From Morinoia aosen (Eukaryota > Arthropoda > Malacostraca > Amphipoda > Talitridae), in assembly GCA_030386875.1 (NCBI GenBank), contig CM059577.1, positions 23,509,038 to 23,573,037 on the forward strand: a stretch of 64,000 nt of DNA. The letters run 5' to 3'. Shown here piece by piece: positions 46,096 to 56,655 of the stretch. The position numbers and the translations under genes are program-made. Position 1 is the first letter of the stretch; every line of letters starts with the position of its first letter. The notes below the pieces were generated by a model, which ran no database searches, was not told the DNA's origin, and saw only the letters and a list, made by a program, of their open reading frames with translations.

Positions 46096-46387
46096 TGTGA
46101 GCTGCGACGAAACCAATTGCGTCGGTCCTTGAGGACTGGGCGCGTGCTTTTATCTAAACATATTAATGACTTCAACATAACCACCTCATAGCGAACGTAA
46201 TTGTGCCTTGCTTTCAAATTCTATTAAGTGACCCGCGAACTTTGCTTTAATGTCAGCTAACCATCGCCACAACGGTCGATTCGGGCGATACAAAAATGGC
46301 GGCTCGTCGCCTGGAGTCCGGGCCACTCTACAAAGCAGTCGAACCACAGCTAAGTGTCAATCCATGTCCACCATGTACTTAACGTCC
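46096..46387 (+). repeat. 292-bp direct repeat, right copy
   Basis: Partner of 44843-45134 at a constant 1253-bp offset. No clear target duplication outside the pair. Confidence 0.9.
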
Positions 46388-46847
46388 CCTCTTTCAGGAT
46401 TGCCAAGTATGTAGGATAGAATGCGAGCAATTAGGATGTGTAATCCATAACCTTTGATTTCTTTCGACAATAGTGAACTTTAAATTTGATGTCTATTTAA
46501 TTCCCTCCGTAAGTTAGGATGAGAGAATGACGATGATGTTGAGAAGATGATTGATTCACGAAGCCAAGAAATACGGCTATGTACTTGAATTAATATGCCT
46601 ACCGCAAATCGACCAAACGCTTACCGTTGTCTTGAAATGAATATGTCTTATAAATATAAATATCCTTTGCCCAAGTGGCTGGTGGCAGCATCAAAAAGCT
46701 ACCGTGATTTATAAAGACTAGAAAATAGAAGAATTGTGACGAATAATGTATTCACGAATGTCACGAAATTAAAGTCACGAAAACATCGGCAGTAATTAAA
46801 AGACATGAAAAGACGATAACGTGAAAACCGATAAATGTTGCGATCAC
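46388..46847. other. No gene recognised
   Basis: AT-rich spacer between the direct repeat and the second CAC array. Confidence 0.4.
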
Positions 46848-47372
46848 CACCAAGAAACCATTACACACATCAGCACACCACCACATCACCATCCATCACC
46901 ACACAGCAGCACAGCACCGCAGCACCCCTCACTACACATCAACACACCACCACAGCACCACACATCACCACACATCAGCACAGCACCTCAGCACCACCCA
47001 TCACCACACATCAGCACACCACCACATCACCACACATCAGTACAGCACCACAACCCCACATCACCACACATCAGCACAGCACCACAGCACCACCCATCAC
47101 CACACATCAGCACACCACCATAGCACCACCCATCACCACACATCAGCACAGCACCACATCACCGCCCATCACCACACATCAGCACACCACCACATCACCA
47201 CCCGTCACCACACATCAGCACAGCACCACCCATCATCACACATTAGCACACCACCACATCACTAACCATCACCACACATCAGCACACCACCACAGCCCCA
47301 CATCACCACACATCAGCACAGCACCACAGCACACCACATCACCACACATCAGCACAGCACCACACCACCACC
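46848..47372 (+). repeat. CAC/ATC-rich low-complexity array, right
   Basis: More regular than the left array, built of CATCACCACACATCAGCACA-like pieces. Open frames inside (180 and 100 codons, His/Thr/Pro) are compositional. Confidence 0.9.
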
Positions 47373-47504
47373 AATAAATCTGCCGGCAGAGCAGCTGTCG
47401 CGGTTGTCCACTGATGCCGGACAAACTTGCGCCCAAAAACAGCGACGCAGCGACCAGCGCACGACAGCGAAAAAATTGTCCTGTAAACCTCGCTATCTGG
47501 GGAA

Positions 47505-49063
47505 TGGGGGGACGGGGAGGGGGGGATGGGCTGGAAGGGGGTTAGTGACTGGGTAAAGTGGAGGGAAAACTAAAGGAGAAGAGGAAGGATGGGTTGGAAA
47601 GTGGGTTAGTGACAGGGTAAAGTGGAGGCAAAACTGATGGAGAGGAGGACGGATTGGTTGGAAAGTGGGGTTAGTGACAGGGTAAAGTGGAGGCAAAACT
47701 GATGGAGAGGAGGACGGATGGGTTGGAAAGTGGGGTTAGTGACAGGGTAAAGCAGAGGGAAAACTAAAGGAGAAGAGGAAGGATGGGTTGGAAAGTGGGG
47801 TTAGTGACAGGGTAAAGCAGAGGGAAAACTAAAGGAGAAGAGGAAGGATGGGTTGGAAAGTGGGGTTAGTGACAGGGTAAAGCGGATCGAAAACTAAAGG
47901 AGGGGAGGACGGATGGGTTGGAAAGTGGGGTTAGTGACAGGGTAAAGCGGAGGGAAAACTAAAGGAGAAGAGGAAGGATGGGTTGGAAAGTGGGTTAGTG
48001 ACAGGGTAAAGCGGAGGGAAAACTGATGGAGAGGAGGACGGATGGGTTGGAAAGTGGGGTTAGTGACAGGGTAAAGCGGAGGGAAAACTGATGGAGAGGA
48101 GGACGGATGAGTTGGAAAGTGGGGTTAGTGACAGGGTAAAGTGGAGGGAAAACTGATGGAGAGGAGGACGGATGGGCTGGAAAGTGGGGTTAGTGACAGG
48201 GTAAAGTGGAGGGAAAACTGATGGAGAGGAGGACGGATGGGTTGGAAAGTGGGGTTAGTGACAGGGTAAAGTGGAGGGAAAACTGATGGAGAGGAGGACG
48301 GATGGGCTGGAAAGTGGGGTTAGTGACAGGGTAAAGTGGAGGGAAAACTGATGGAGAGGAGGACGGATGGGCTGGAAAGTGGGGTTAGTGACAGGGTAAA
48401 GTGGAGGGAAAACTGATGGAGAGGAGGACGGATGGGTTGGAAAGTGGGGTTAGTGACAGGGTAAAGTGGAGGGAAAACTGATGGAGAGGAGGACGGATGG
48501 GTTGGAAAGTGGGGTTAGTGACAGGGTAAAGTGGAGGGAAAACTGATGGAGAGGAGGACGGATGGGTTGGAAAGTGGGGTTAGTGACAGGGTAAAGTGGA
48601 GGGAAAACTGATGGAGAGGAGGACGGATGGGTTGGAAAGTGGGGTTAGTGACAGGGTAAAGTGGAGGGAAAACTGATGGAGAGGAGGACGGATGGGCTGG
48701 AAAGTGGGGTTAGTGACAGGGTAAAGTGGAGGGAAAACTGATGGAGAGGAGGACGGATGGGTTGGAAAGTGGGGTTAGTGACAGGGTAAAGCGGAGGGAA
48801 AACTGATGGAGAGGAGGACGGATGGGTTGGAAAGTGGGGTTAGTGACAGGGTAAAGCGGAGGGAAAACTGATGGAGAGGAGGACGGATGGGTTGGAAAGT
48901 GGGGTTAGTGACAGGGTAAAGTGGAGGGAAAACTGATGGAGAGGAGGACGGATGGGCTGGAAAGTGGGGTTAGTGACAGGGTAAAGTGGAGGGAAAACTG
49001 ATGGAGAGGAGGACGGATGGGCTGGAAAGTGGGGTTAGTGACAGGGTAAAGTGGAGGGAAAAC
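47505..49063 (+). repeat. 65-bp minisatellite, about 24 copies
   Basis: Unit of 65 bp containing GTTAGTGACAGGGTAAAGTG and GGAAAACTGATGGAGAGGAG. Left units are more variable (AACTAAAGGAGAAGAGG type); right units are nearly uniform. The left edge, 47498-47540, is a dense G-run stretch. Confidence 0.96.
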
Positions 49064-49906
49064 TAGTCGCTGGAACGCTTTGAGGTGAACGACAGACTAG
49101 GCGATTCTAAGCATTTTGTGATCTCCCTCATTTTGAGTACGAACAAATATTCACGAGTGAAGAGTGGTGCAGAGGCAGCGTTATGAAACATAGATATGGA
49201 AAATGACTTTCTGTTTTCTTCCTTTGCTGAATGCATCACTTTATAATCACGTGTTGTTTCCAATCATGATATAGATTTTTTCATTCTCAGATAACCCCCT
49301 GAGGAAAGAGGGAAACGCTGCCTCATTGAGCATGAATGTTTACCCCCTCTCCTTGTGCACCTCCAGAGGAGATGTTTCTTCTGCAAAATGTACGGCACAG
49401 ATGAGAAATTTTACCACGTGCCCTCTCTTCCAGAGCGTCCCGTTCTTCGTGAATGTACCGCGAACAAAAAGAAGATTACAGTCTCTGAGGAAAAATAAAG
49501 TAGGAAACTTGAGAGCTGTTAATTTCAAATAACTGTTCTTGGCTTGAGTTTGCGTTGAATTATTTACGTTCCTGTTTCAAATAAAAATCGATTGCAAGTT
49601 GTAGATTATTCCCAAGCCTTAAAATGTGATGAAAATGTAGTTAAATTTGAGCAGTAAACTTGATTTGTCTACGTGTGTATTTCAGTGTGAATGCGGCTTT
49701 GGTTAGTGAAAAGATCACTGAGTGATTAAAAAATTTAGGAAGATGCAACAGTTCGGTCCTATAAGTCGTTGATATAATAATTAGTAAAATCAATTCATGA
49801 TTTACAGTGTGAGGTTATATACTCTTTGAATAACACGCTAAGGTTTGGAATCCTATCACGAATGCCATAGAGTTATTACCACAAGTTGTAGGTAGGATAC
49901 CACCCT
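49064..49906. other. No gene recognised
   Basis: Overlapping plus and minus frames of 62-68 codons near 49063-49532, none with a motif. Confidence 0.4.
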
Positions 49907-50567
49907 ATGACCTTCACTCTATCGCAGCATGACTTTCACTTTTTCGCAGCATGACCTTCACCTATCGCAGCACAACCTTCACTCTATCGCAGCACGACCT
50001 TCACTCTATCGCAGCACGACCTTCACTCTATCGCAGCACGACCTTCACTTTATCGCAGCACGACCTTCACTCTATCGCAGCATGACCTTCACTCTATCGC
50101 AGCACGACCTTCACTCTATCGCAGCATGACCTTCACTCTATCGCAGCACGACCTTCACTCTATCGCAGCACGAACTTTACTCTATCGCAGCACGACCTTC
50201 ACTCTATCGCAGCACGAACTTCACTCTATCGCAGCACGACCTTCACTCTATCGCAGCACGACCTTCACTCTATCGCAGCACGACATTCACTCTATCGCAG
50301 CATGACCTTCACTCTATCGCAACACGACCTTCACTCTATCGCAGCACGACCTTCACTCTATCGCAGCACGACCTTCACTCTATCGCAGCACGACCTTCAC
50401 TCTATCGCAGCACGACCTTCACTCTATCGCAGCACGCCCTTCACTCTATCGCAGCACGACCTTCACTCTATCGCAGCACGACCTTCACTCTATCGCAGCA
50501 CGACCTTCACTCTATCGCAGCACAACCTTCACTCTATCGCAGCACGACCTTCACTCTATCGCAGCAT
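49907..50567 (+). repeat. 22-bp minisatellite, about 30 copies
   Basis: Unit of 22 bp containing CTTCACTCTATCGCAGCACG. Very homogeneous with C/T and A/G point variants. Confidence 0.96.
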
Positions 50568-50686
50568 GATCCCATTAACCGCAGGGAGGCTCGTCCTGCT
50601 CTGAAAGAAATCAAATTGTGGCAACTCGGACAACACAAAATCGATCGCGTCTCGACTTGCCCTCATGCAAGCGAGGGCTCTAGACG

Positions 50687-50889
50687 CAGGGGTCGGCAAA
50701 CTTTCTAACCCGTCGATCCCTTCATAGTACATTTGTATTTACATCGATCCCCTTCATGCACACACACACATACAAATACGTGAAAAAAATATTGAACCAT
50801 TATTGACATTTTTGATGGCCACAAATAAAGAGAAATGTTATGAAACGTCAACCCCCAGGGGTCGATATCGACAACTTTGGCGACCCCTG
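50687..50889. mobile_element. hAT-type MITE
   Basis: A 203-bp element with terminal inverted repeats CAGGGGTCGGCAAA at the left and, reverse complemented, CAGGGGTCGCCAAA at the right. CAGGGGTCGGCAA is a common terminus of non-autonomous hAT elements in animals, from memory. No 8-bp target duplication is legible, so the flanks may have decayed. Confidence 0.75.
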
Positions 50890-52385
50890 CCGGCTAGAGC
50901 AAGGTATTTCCGGGTGTTGGTCGAAATGCTCCTTGCTAGTTAAATTTAACTTAATGAAATGTGATTCTATTTGAAAGTATTGGATCATCCGTGATCCTGT
51001 GGGTCTAGTCACTCACATTTGCAGGGCAAAGCTTAGAGGAAGCAGCTACGTTATCGGTTATTTATAAATGAGGGGGATGACGGTGCAAGAAATACCTAAT
51101 TTCGCCTTAAAGGACATTGAATGCAATTTTCTGTACCGAAATCAAGCGAGGAAAATAATGAAACCCTCGTGTCTTCAAGTCGGAACGATATTTAAACCAG
51201 TCCAAGAACATCAGTTCTGCTTTGCTGAAAAGGTTTTTAATCATTTTATTTAATTGCATCTATTGTTTTCTTAGCACGCTAATCGCAATAAGTTAAACTA
51301 AAATTCAATTTTAAACTCAAACTCAAAGTCAATTTTATTAGGCAATTTTGAAAATAGTAAACATTTACGGGATAGTACCTTCATTTAGCTTTAATTGTTT
51401 GGGAAAATTGAGTTTGTGACTACTTGTCGGTCAGCAGCATCATGAAAATCCCCTCTGTGGCTACCGGTGGCCCACTTTGTGGTAAAAGTGTTAATAAATG
51501 AAAATTCAGACACTGCACTGACTGCGACTCTAGTGAGTTGAAGCAACTGTTTGAAATTTATGGTGATAATTGTGTGGTGTGGTGAATAAGATGGTGCAAC
51601 ATCTCACGTCTCTAGATCTTCGCTTAAAATCCTGTGCGACATACATTCAGGTGTTCCATCGACATGTTCTCATGTCAAGTATCGAGACTTTAAATACACC
51701 ATAACTCACGAAATCAATGTTCTAACGGACAAGATTCAAATGCCTGTGGTAAACTCCCGATGGTGACTAGAACTGCGTAGACTTTGTCGGCCGCAGCTTG
51801 AATTTTTTTTCAAAGCTTCTTAGAATAAAATTAAAGTCAATACCGTATATTTTACAGTTGATTAATTTTTTTTAGGTAAAACTGTTAAATTATTTTTCAT
51901 TAATTTTGAAATTGCTTCATTTTTCCGATCCTTGCTTTGTGAATCTTTGGGAAATATTTTTCAGTAACTCGCAATTCAAAGCATATCTTGCCCGCAATAC
52001 AGCCAGCGAGGAGATTAAATTCTACCCTTTATTAGTACTACAAGCTACAAGCTTTGCTATTTTTGAATGCAGGGCGTTGAATTTTGCCTTATATTATTTC
52101 TGAAAGTGTAGTATGAACTGTGAAACTACCAAACACGCAAACAAACAAAGAAAGTTCCGGGTTTTCATCAGAGTTTTGTGAATTAATTCATCTGGCTGTC
52201 TAGAAAGTTTTGAGCGTTTTACGTACATACATAAAATGCGTTAAAAATAAAAAAGTAACAAACTTTAATTAATGAAATATTTGCCAGTGTATCTGTTAAT
52301 CGATATTAACAAGCATATACACAAGCATTAAATATTGCCTGTTTTACCTGAAAAATTGGTATAAATGAATTTCAAAATACTCTAG
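50890..52385. other. No gene recognised
   Basis: AT-rich, short frames only. Confidence 0.4.
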
Positions 52386-52608
52386 TAATATTATCGAAGA
52401 GTTCTACAGAGCCGCAAAGAAGCTGGGTGGACCAATACCAGAAGAATGTAGGTTGTGGTTGAAGGATGAGATCCCAGTCACGCTCGTTCCCCCCTGTGGT
52501 ATGGGTAGCCAAAGACATGAGGTATGGCTAGGTATTGTTGGAGCACTTCTTCATGTTCGCCCACTCCAGCCTCAATTGTTTAATTGCCGCTTCGAATTTG
52601 ATAGCTGA
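52386..52608 (+). other. Candidate coding exon, function unknown
   Basis: A frame with no start codon at its left edge but highly protein-like content: NIIEEFYRAAKKLGGPIPEE, then RLWLKDEIPVTLVPPCGMGS, and HEVWLGIVGALLHVRPLQP, with TGA at 52606-52608. CTCTAG just before 52386 could be a splice acceptor, although the pyrimidine tract is weak. About 73 codons with balanced composition in AT-rich DNA. I do not recognise the family. It could be the last exon of a host gene or a remnant of an element or retrocopy. Confidence 0.35.
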
Positions 52609-53776
52609 CGACATTAAGCATCAGAATCAATCCTTCAACACCTGGATGGACGAAACGGTCCTTACATGAAATAAGCTTTAATATATTATAATTTTGTTAA
52701 AATTTCTTCTCCTTTCTCTTCTTTGAAGTTCATTGCTGAGTGGCAATTTTTTCCTCACCTTGGTGTCGGTGACACTCTGATGCCAGTGCCAGTCTAATGA
52801 CGGTGGTTGTGATGACGGTTATATAAGTACAAAAATGCTGGTATTGAAGGGAACTGTCTTGGTTCCGCCGGAGCTTATATTGAATGGTGTCTTTGAACTC
52901 TTTGAATGGAAAAAAATATTAACTTTGCATGGATATTGTTGGGATCATTACTTTAGCTCAAGGATATTTTTCGTACTAAGTTTTCAAACGCAAACATTTG
53001 TTAACAAAAAACTTTTTCAACACCATAAGGCAGAAAAGTTTTACTAACTGAATGTGAAATTTCACACCAATCATTTAAATTGTGGTTAAACTGAACATCT
53101 GAAGTGAAAAAGGCTTTAATCTTAAATGCACATAGGGAGTAAATGCACGTAGATTCTAAAGCTTCATCGGTGCTCTAACCAAACAAATAATTAAATTATT
53201 AGAAGTTAATGAAAATTCATTTTAAATTCTTTCATAACTTTCTCGACGACCTAATCGGCGATTCTTGGTTTTGTTGGCAGTAATCAAGGAAGGGAAGTTT
53301 TAGTATTTATTTTTCTAATAGCATTACAGAGCAGTTCAAGAACTGCCGACATTTGTTGTTCTACGCTGGCACCATTCGATAATAAATGTTAGCAGCCTAA
53401 TTTCCAAGTTTGCTACTTCTTCTACTACTACTGCCGTTCGATACAAATAGAAACATTTTATGGAGGATTGGGATGAAAAAAATTAGATGCAGAGTTCATA
53501 TAATTGGAAATAAAATGTTTGCCGGGAATAGCAAACTCAAAACCCTCAAATACTTTTTTACCTTGATTTTTTACCATACTATCACTAATACCACTAACTC
53601 TGCTCTGTCTATACCTGATGTTAGTTGACCAATTTACCTCCCTCTCTTCCCTTAAGGTGAAGCTCATCTCGCTCTCGGTAACAGCACCCACGAACAATTA
53701 GAGCTCGCCTCACCTCCACCAAACATCACGTATTCCTGAAGCCTCGGTCACGTCTTGCAGAGCGCTCCTTCCAACG
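52609..53776. other. No gene recognised
   Basis: AT-rich. A plus frame at 52835-53047 and overlapping frames at 53410-53697 show no motif. Confidence 0.4.
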
Positions 53777-54030
53777 ACCTCGGTGTTCCTCAGGGTTCTT
53801 CTGTACCAGGCCCCTTACTCTCGGCGATCTCATCTGTAGTTGTAACTGGTGTTCTATAGGGTTCTGTACCAGTCCAGGCCCCTTCTCTCGGCGGCCTCAG
53901 CTGTAGTTGTAACTGGTGTTCTATAGGGTTCTGTACCAGTCCAGGCCCCTTACTCTCGGCGGCCTCAGCTGTAGTTTTAACCGGTGTTTCACAGGGTTCT
54001 ATACCAGGACCCTTACTCTCGGCGGCCTCA
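53777..54030 (+). repeat. Tandem repeat, about 67-bp unit, four copies
   Basis: Unit contains GGTGTTCTATAGGGTTCTGT and CTCTCGGCGGCCTCA. Copies differ by small indels, so the minus-strand frame with repeated AESKGPG changes frame between units; coding is unlikely. Confidence 0.85.
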
Positions 54031-54682
54031 TTAGAAGCTAACATTTGATACGGTTTCAGCATAAGCTTGAGGTAATCAGGTTATCTCAGACACTTCAGGT
54101 AATTTTAAGATTACCTTTCACTCTATTTAACACAACTGTTACTGCAAAATGACACAGTTTCTACTTCACTTGATGTTTATACTGCACACACTCGATCGCT
54201 CTAAGTACCTTGCTATTTTCCACATTCAAAATCTAATTTTTTTTACTTTTACTGTATGCCTGCATACAAGAACATGCAGCTTTTACTAGTTTGTTTATTA
54301 ATTTCAATCATTTATTTCCCATGGGGAACAATGAATAGCCAGTAATCTAGCAAATCTGGAGCCAACAAAACCGCAGTGGAGTGAATATTGGTTTATGTAA
54401 CATTTTCCTTTAAGCAGCACATAAAAAATAATTCTATGAGAAAATAATGCGGTAAGTGAACTCCGTATGAAAACGACTTTGCGTTTACAGTACAGATAGG
54501 AAGCATGGCAGGAAGAACTTGTTTCAGATTTAAGAGAATATTATAAAAAAAATAAAGGAAGCGAACATAGCGGGGAGTGAACATACCAAAAACGCCGCAG
54601 AAATTGAACATTGCAGCAATTTTCAGTGACATTAACATCGCAGGAAGCGAAGACATCAGGACGAGAACACGCCAGAGCGGTG
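54031..54682. other. No gene recognised
   Basis: AT-rich spacer; long frames enter it only from the neighbouring array. Confidence 0.4.
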
Positions 54683-55352
54683 CAGGAAAGGAGTGCAGGA
54701 GGTGTGCAGGAAGAGTGCAAGAAGGGAGTCTTGAAAGGGAGTGCAGAAGGAGTGTAGGAAGGGAGTGCAGGAGGAGTGCAGGAGGAGTGCAGGAAGGGAG
54801 TGCAGGAGGAGTGCAGGAGGAGTGCAGGAGGATTGCAGAAGGAGTGCAGGAAAGGAGTGCAGGAAGAGTGCAGGAGGAGTGCAGGAGGAGTACAGGAGGA
54901 GTGCAGGAGGAGTGCAGGAAGAGTGCAGGTGAAGTGCAGGAGGAGTGCAGGAGGAGTGCAGGAGGAGTGCAGGAGGAGTGCAGGAGGAGTGCAGGAGGAG
55001 TGCAGGAGGAGAGCAGGAAGAGTGCAGGAGGAGAGCAGGAGGAATGCAGGAGGAGTGCAGGAGGAGTGCAGGAGGAGAGCAGGAGGAGTGCAGGAGGGGT
55101 GCAGGAGGAGTGCAGGAAGAGTGCAGGAAGAGTGCAGAAAAATTTAGTGCAGGAGGAGTGCAGGAGGAGTGCAAGAGGAGTGCAGGAGGAGTGCAGGAAG
55201 AGTGCAGGAGGAGTGCAAGAGGAGTGCAGGAGGAGTGCAGGAGGAGTGCAGGAAGAGTGCAGGAGAAGTGCAAGAGGAGTGAAGGAGGAGTGCAGGAGGA
55301 GTGCAGGAGGTATGCAGGAGGAGTGCAGGAGGAGTGCAGGAGGAGTGCAGAC
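54683..55352 (+). repeat. 11-bp purine-rich minisatellite, about 60 copies
   Basis: Unit GTGCAGGAGGA with A/G variants. Period 33 (3 x 11) gives 11-residue peptide periodicity in every frame, producing frames of up to 341 codons that are not genes. Confidence 0.95.
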
Positions 55353-55577
55353 ACCTGCAGACCAGCGCCCTGCGGCAGCCATAACGACCCTGACACGTAG
55401 CACCTGCAGTGCCCCCACCGGGGGGAGTGGTTGGGGGTGTGGGTGGGGGAGGGGGGGATGTGATGACTTGGGGGCGGAGAAGAGAGGGGGGAGTGGGGGG
55501 GAGCTGGGGAGAAGAGGTTGAGTGAGGGGATAGGGATGGATTTTATATGAGGGGTTTGGAGTGTTTTTTTTGGTATA
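55353..55577 (+). other. G-run-rich junction
   Basis: Between two arrays: many runs of four to seven G on the plus strand at about 55417-55515, a strong G-quadruplex candidate. No gene. Confidence 0.7.
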
Positions 55578-56655
55578 AGTAGGTGGTGTAGGCTGGGACA
55601 GTTAGGTGGTGTAGGCTGGGATAGGTAGGTGGTGTAGGCTGGGACAGGTAGGTGGTGTAGGCTGGGATAGGTTGGTGGTGTAGGCTGGGATAGGTGGGTG
55701 GTGTAGGCTGGGACAGGTAGGTGGTGTAGGCTGGGACAGGTAGGTGGTGTAGGCTGGGGCAGGTAGGTGGTGTAGGCTGGGATAGGTAGGTGGTGTAGGC
55801 TGGGATAGGTAGGTGGTGTAGGCTGGGACAGTTAGGTGGTGTAGGCTGGGATAGGTAGGTGGTGTAGGCTGGGACAGGTAGGTGGTGTAGGCTGGGATAT
55901 GTAGGTGGTGTAGGCTGGGACAGGTAGGTGGTGTAGGCTGGGATAGGTAGGTGGTGTAGGCTGGCACAGGTAGGTGGTGTAGGCTGGGACAGGTAGGTGG
56001 TGTAAGCTGGGACAGGTAGGTGGTGTAGGCTGGGACAGGTTGGTGGTGTAGGCTGGGACAGGTAGGTGGTGTAAGCAGGCACAGGTAGGTGGTGTAGGCT
56101 GGGACAGGTAGGTGGTGTAGGCTGGGACAGGTAGGTGGTGTAAGCTGGGACATGTAGGTGGTGTAGGCTGGGATATGTAGGTGGTGAAGGCTGGGACAGG
56201 TAGGTGGTGTAGGCTGGGATAGGTAGGTGGTGTAGGCTGGGACAGGTAGGTGGTGAAGGCTGGGATAGGTAGGTGGTGTAGGCTGGGACAGGTAGGTGGT
56301 GTAGGCTGGGATATGTAGGTGGTGTAGGCTGGGACAGGTAGGTGGTGTAGGCTGGGATAGGTAGGTGGTGTAGGCTGGGATAGGTAGGTGGTGTAGGCTG
56401 GCTCAGGTAGGTGGTGTAGGCTGGGACAGGTAGGTGGTGTAGGCTGGGACAGGTAGGTGGTGTAGGCTGGGACAGGTAGGTGGTGTAAGCTGGGACAGGT
56501 AGGTGGTGTAGGCTGGGACAGGTTGGTGGTGTAGGTTGGGACAGGTAGGTGGTGTAAGCTGGGACAGGTAGGTGGTGTAGGCTGGGACAGGTTGGTGGTG
56601 TAGGCTGGCACAGGTAGGTGGTGTAGGCTCTGACAGGTAGGTGCTGTAGGCTGAG
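55578..56655 (+). repeat. 23-bp minisatellite, about 47 copies
   Basis: Unit of 23 bp containing GGTAGGTGGTGTAGGCTGGG. Diverged stray units occur at 57370-57570. Open minus frames with PAYTTYLSQ periodicity are by-products. Confidence 0.96.

Noticed and set aside
49907-50567. CRISPR-like appearance of regular repeats
   Set aside because: Units are contiguous tandem copies with no spacers, in an animal genome; the same holds for all the other arrays.
54393-55521. Frames of up to 341 codons with LLHSSCTPPA or ECRRSAGGVQ periodicity
   Set aside because: Produced by the 11-bp unit in all phases; no start context or domain.
55543-56611. Frames of 179-259 codons with PAYTTYLSQPTPPTCPSLHH periodicity
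   Set aside because: 23-bp unit read in three phases; several overlapping frames of equal quality.
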